DNA of 47,722 nucleotides, taken from NCBI GenBank assembly GCA_964424555.1, contig CAYRIX010000013.1:1-47722 (forward strand). The letters are read 5' to 3'. Position numbers and translations under genes: made by a program. Of this stretch, positions 46,726-47,722 are shown in pieces. How positions within the stretch are numbered: position 1 is the first letter of the stretch; the number at the start of each line of letters is the position of its first letter. A model generated the notes under the pieces. It was given only the letters and a program-made list of their open reading frames with translations, ran no database searches and was not told where the DNA came from. Source of the stretch: UMGS172 sp964424555 (GTDB taxonomy: Bacteria; Bacillota; Clostridia; Oscillospirales; Acutalibacteraceae).

Positions 46726-47722
46726 ATGAGCGGATGGAATTTTTATAACAACGACAATAACTGTCATGAGAGCGATAATATGAATAGCCGTCAGAGAGAT
46801 TGTGATGGCCAAAAGCAGTCTTATGGATGTGTCTGTCAAAAAGATGCTTGCATGGACCAATGCTCCTGTAAATCCGATTGTTCAAAATGCCCACCCGGTC
46901 CCCCGGGTCCTGTGGGTCCGAGAGGACCGCAAGGACCTATGGGTCCAAGAGGCTTTGACGGAGCACCGGGTCCCGTAGGCCCGCAAGGTCCAGCTGGAGA
47001 AACCGGTCCCATCGGACCCCAAGGCCCTGCAGGTGTAGCCGGTCCCGTTGGACCTCAAGGCCCTGTCGGTGAAACTGGAGCTACAGGTCCCCAGGGTCCT
47101 GCCGGTGCAGCCGGTCCTGTTGGTCCGCAAGGCCCTGTCGGTGAAACCGGTCCTGTTGGTCCCCAAGGCCCTGCTGGTGCAGTCGGTCCCATTGGTCCGC
47201 AGGGTCCTGCTGGTGCTACCGGTCCTGTTGGTCCCCAAGGCCCTGTCGGTGAAACCGGTGCTACAGGTCCTCAGGGTCCTGCCGGTGCAGTCGGTCCCAT
47301 TGGTCCGCAAGGTCCTGCCGGTGAAACCGGTCCTGTTGGACCCCAAGGCCCTGTCGGTGCAGCCGGTCCTGTTGGTCCGCAAGGCCCTGCCGGTGAAACC
47401 GGTCCTGTTGGACCCCAAGGTCCTGCCGGCGAAATCGGTCCTGTTGGACCCCAAGGCCCTGCCGGTGCAGCCGGTCCCGTCGGACCTCAAGGCCCTGTCG
47501 GTGAAACCGGAGCTACAGGTCCCCAGGGTCCTGCCGGTGCAGCCGGTCCTGTTGGTCCGCAAGGCCCTGCCGGCGAAATCGGTCCTGTTGGACCCCAAGG
47601 CCCTGCAGGTGTAGCCGGTCCCGTTGGACCTCAAGGCCCTGTCGGTGAAACTGGTCCTGTTGGACCCCAAGGCCCTGCAGGTGTAGCCGGTCCCGTTGGT
47701 CCGCAAGGCCCTGTTGGTGAAA
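46726..47722 (+). CDS. Collagen-like Gly-X-Y repeat protein with Cys-rich N-terminus (partial, 3' end beyond window)
   Basis: The plus-strand frame from the ATG at 46726 stays open for 332 codons to the window end. An ideal AAGGAGGTGA lies five bases upstream. The first 57 residues are polar with nine cysteines (residues 13, 26, 35, 37, 42, 46, 48, 52, 55) and no signal peptide. From residue 58 the sequence is unbroken Gly-X-Y collagen repeat. After residue ~90 it is a 12-residue unit (GPVGPQGPAGET with variants), i.e. a 36-base DNA repeat. This layout recalls the spore-surface collagen-like proteins BclA/BclB and related clostridial proteins. With spoIIR in the window, a spore role is plausible. 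The repeat number and C-terminal domain are outside the window. Confidence 0.9.
   Translation, partial: MSGWNFYNNDNNCHESDNMNSRQRDCDGQKQSYGCVCQKDACMDQCSCKSDCSKCPPGPPGPVGPRGPQGPMGPRGFDGAPGPVGPQGPAGETGPIGPQGPAGVAGPVGPQGPVGETGATGPQGPAGAAGPVGPQGPVGETGPVGPQGPAGAVGPIGPQGPAGATGPVGPQGPVGETGATGPQGPAGAVGPIGPQGPAGETGPVGPQGPVGAAGPVGPQGPAGETGPVGPQGPAGEIGPVGPQGPAGAAGPVGPQGPVGETGATGPQGPAGAAGPVGPQGPAGEIGPVGPQGPAGVAGPVGPQGPVGETGPVGPQGPAGVAGPVGPQGPVGE
46961..47722 (+). repeat. 36-base tandem repeat array inside the collagen-like gene
   Basis: About 20 units of 36 bases encode variants of GPxGPQGPxGxx. Differences are mostly at the X and Y positions and in synonymous bases. The unit GPVGPQGPVGET followed by GATGPQGPAGA recurs three times, suggesting expansion by recombination of larger blocks. 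The array continues past the window. Confidence 0.85.

Noticed and set aside
46882..47706. Long minus-strand open frame rich in Arg, Thr and Gly
   Set aside because: It is the antisense shadow of the collagen-like repeat; the plus-strand gene has an ideal ribosome binding site and a protein-family match.
46961..47722. CRISPR-like 36-base direct repeats
   Set aside because: The units are contiguous, have no unique spacers, and read in frame as Gly-X-Y collagen triplets.

Overview
The window looks like a chromosomal segment of an endospore-forming Firmicute of class Clostridia, most likely in or near Oscillospirales/Ruminococcaceae. The evidence is an intact spoIIR, a Gram-positive dnaG-rpoD-trmK block, AGGAGG-type Shine-Dalgarno sites and many small clostridial-type proteins. 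I cannot name a genus. No rRNA, tRNA, CRISPR array, phage or transposase gene is visible. Nearly all genes lie on the minus strand, so the text reads from high to low coordinates within each block. Promoter, terminator and operator calls are by-eye matches to consensus.

Region 1 (1-12.8 kb) is housekeeping. It holds the dnaG-rpoD macromolecular synthesis block followed by a TSCPD protein, an unrecognised 182-aa protein, a DUF1858 protein, trmK, rqcH (ribosome quality control), a sugar isomerase-like TIM barrel and a partial small protein at the left edge. To its right lie yigZ, rpmE, spoIIR, ispE, an aminotransferase, an Lrp/AsnC regulator and a PHP-type phosphatase. A strong hairpin with a T-run covers the ribosome binding site of spoIIR.

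Region 2 (12.8-20.5 kb) is accessory. It contains a CPA2-type antiporter, a CapA-like metallophosphatase without a signal peptide and a nitrilase-glycerophosphodiesterase fusion. A LysR regulator is divergent from the fusion and shares a T-N11-A palindrome with it. A YitT-family membrane protein and an orphan lipoprotein complete the region. Two copies of a palindromic dispersed repeat with a CATTCTGAG core lie in gaps here.

Region 3 (20.5-45.7 kb) is one long, translationally coupled surface-polysaccharide operon read right to left from a near-consensus sigma-A promoter at about 45.7 kb. Its order is DegT aminotransferase, initiating phosphoglycosyl transferase, ATP-grasp, three GT4-like transferases, a Wzy-like polymerase, two more transferases, flippase, GT2, second flippase, second ATP-grasp, second DegT, then CapE, CapF and CapG (the UDP-L-FucNAc pathway). 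At the end come a sugar kinase, a sugar-1-phosphate nucleotidyltransferase and two PF14907-type nucleotidyltransferase-like proteins, one of them lodged between capE and capF. Several functions occur as paralogous pairs. The distal end is decaying: the kinase carries a one-base frameshift, and the next ORF is an in-frame chimera of the first ~30 codons of an NAD-dependent epimerase with the C-terminal half of a UDP-glucose dehydrogenase.

Region 4 (45.8-47.7 kb) has an SGNH/GDSL hydrolase on the minus strand. Divergent from it is a plus-strand collagen-like gene with a nine-cysteine N-terminus and perfect Gly-X-Y repeats, which runs off the right edge. It is plausibly a spore-surface (BclA-like) protein.
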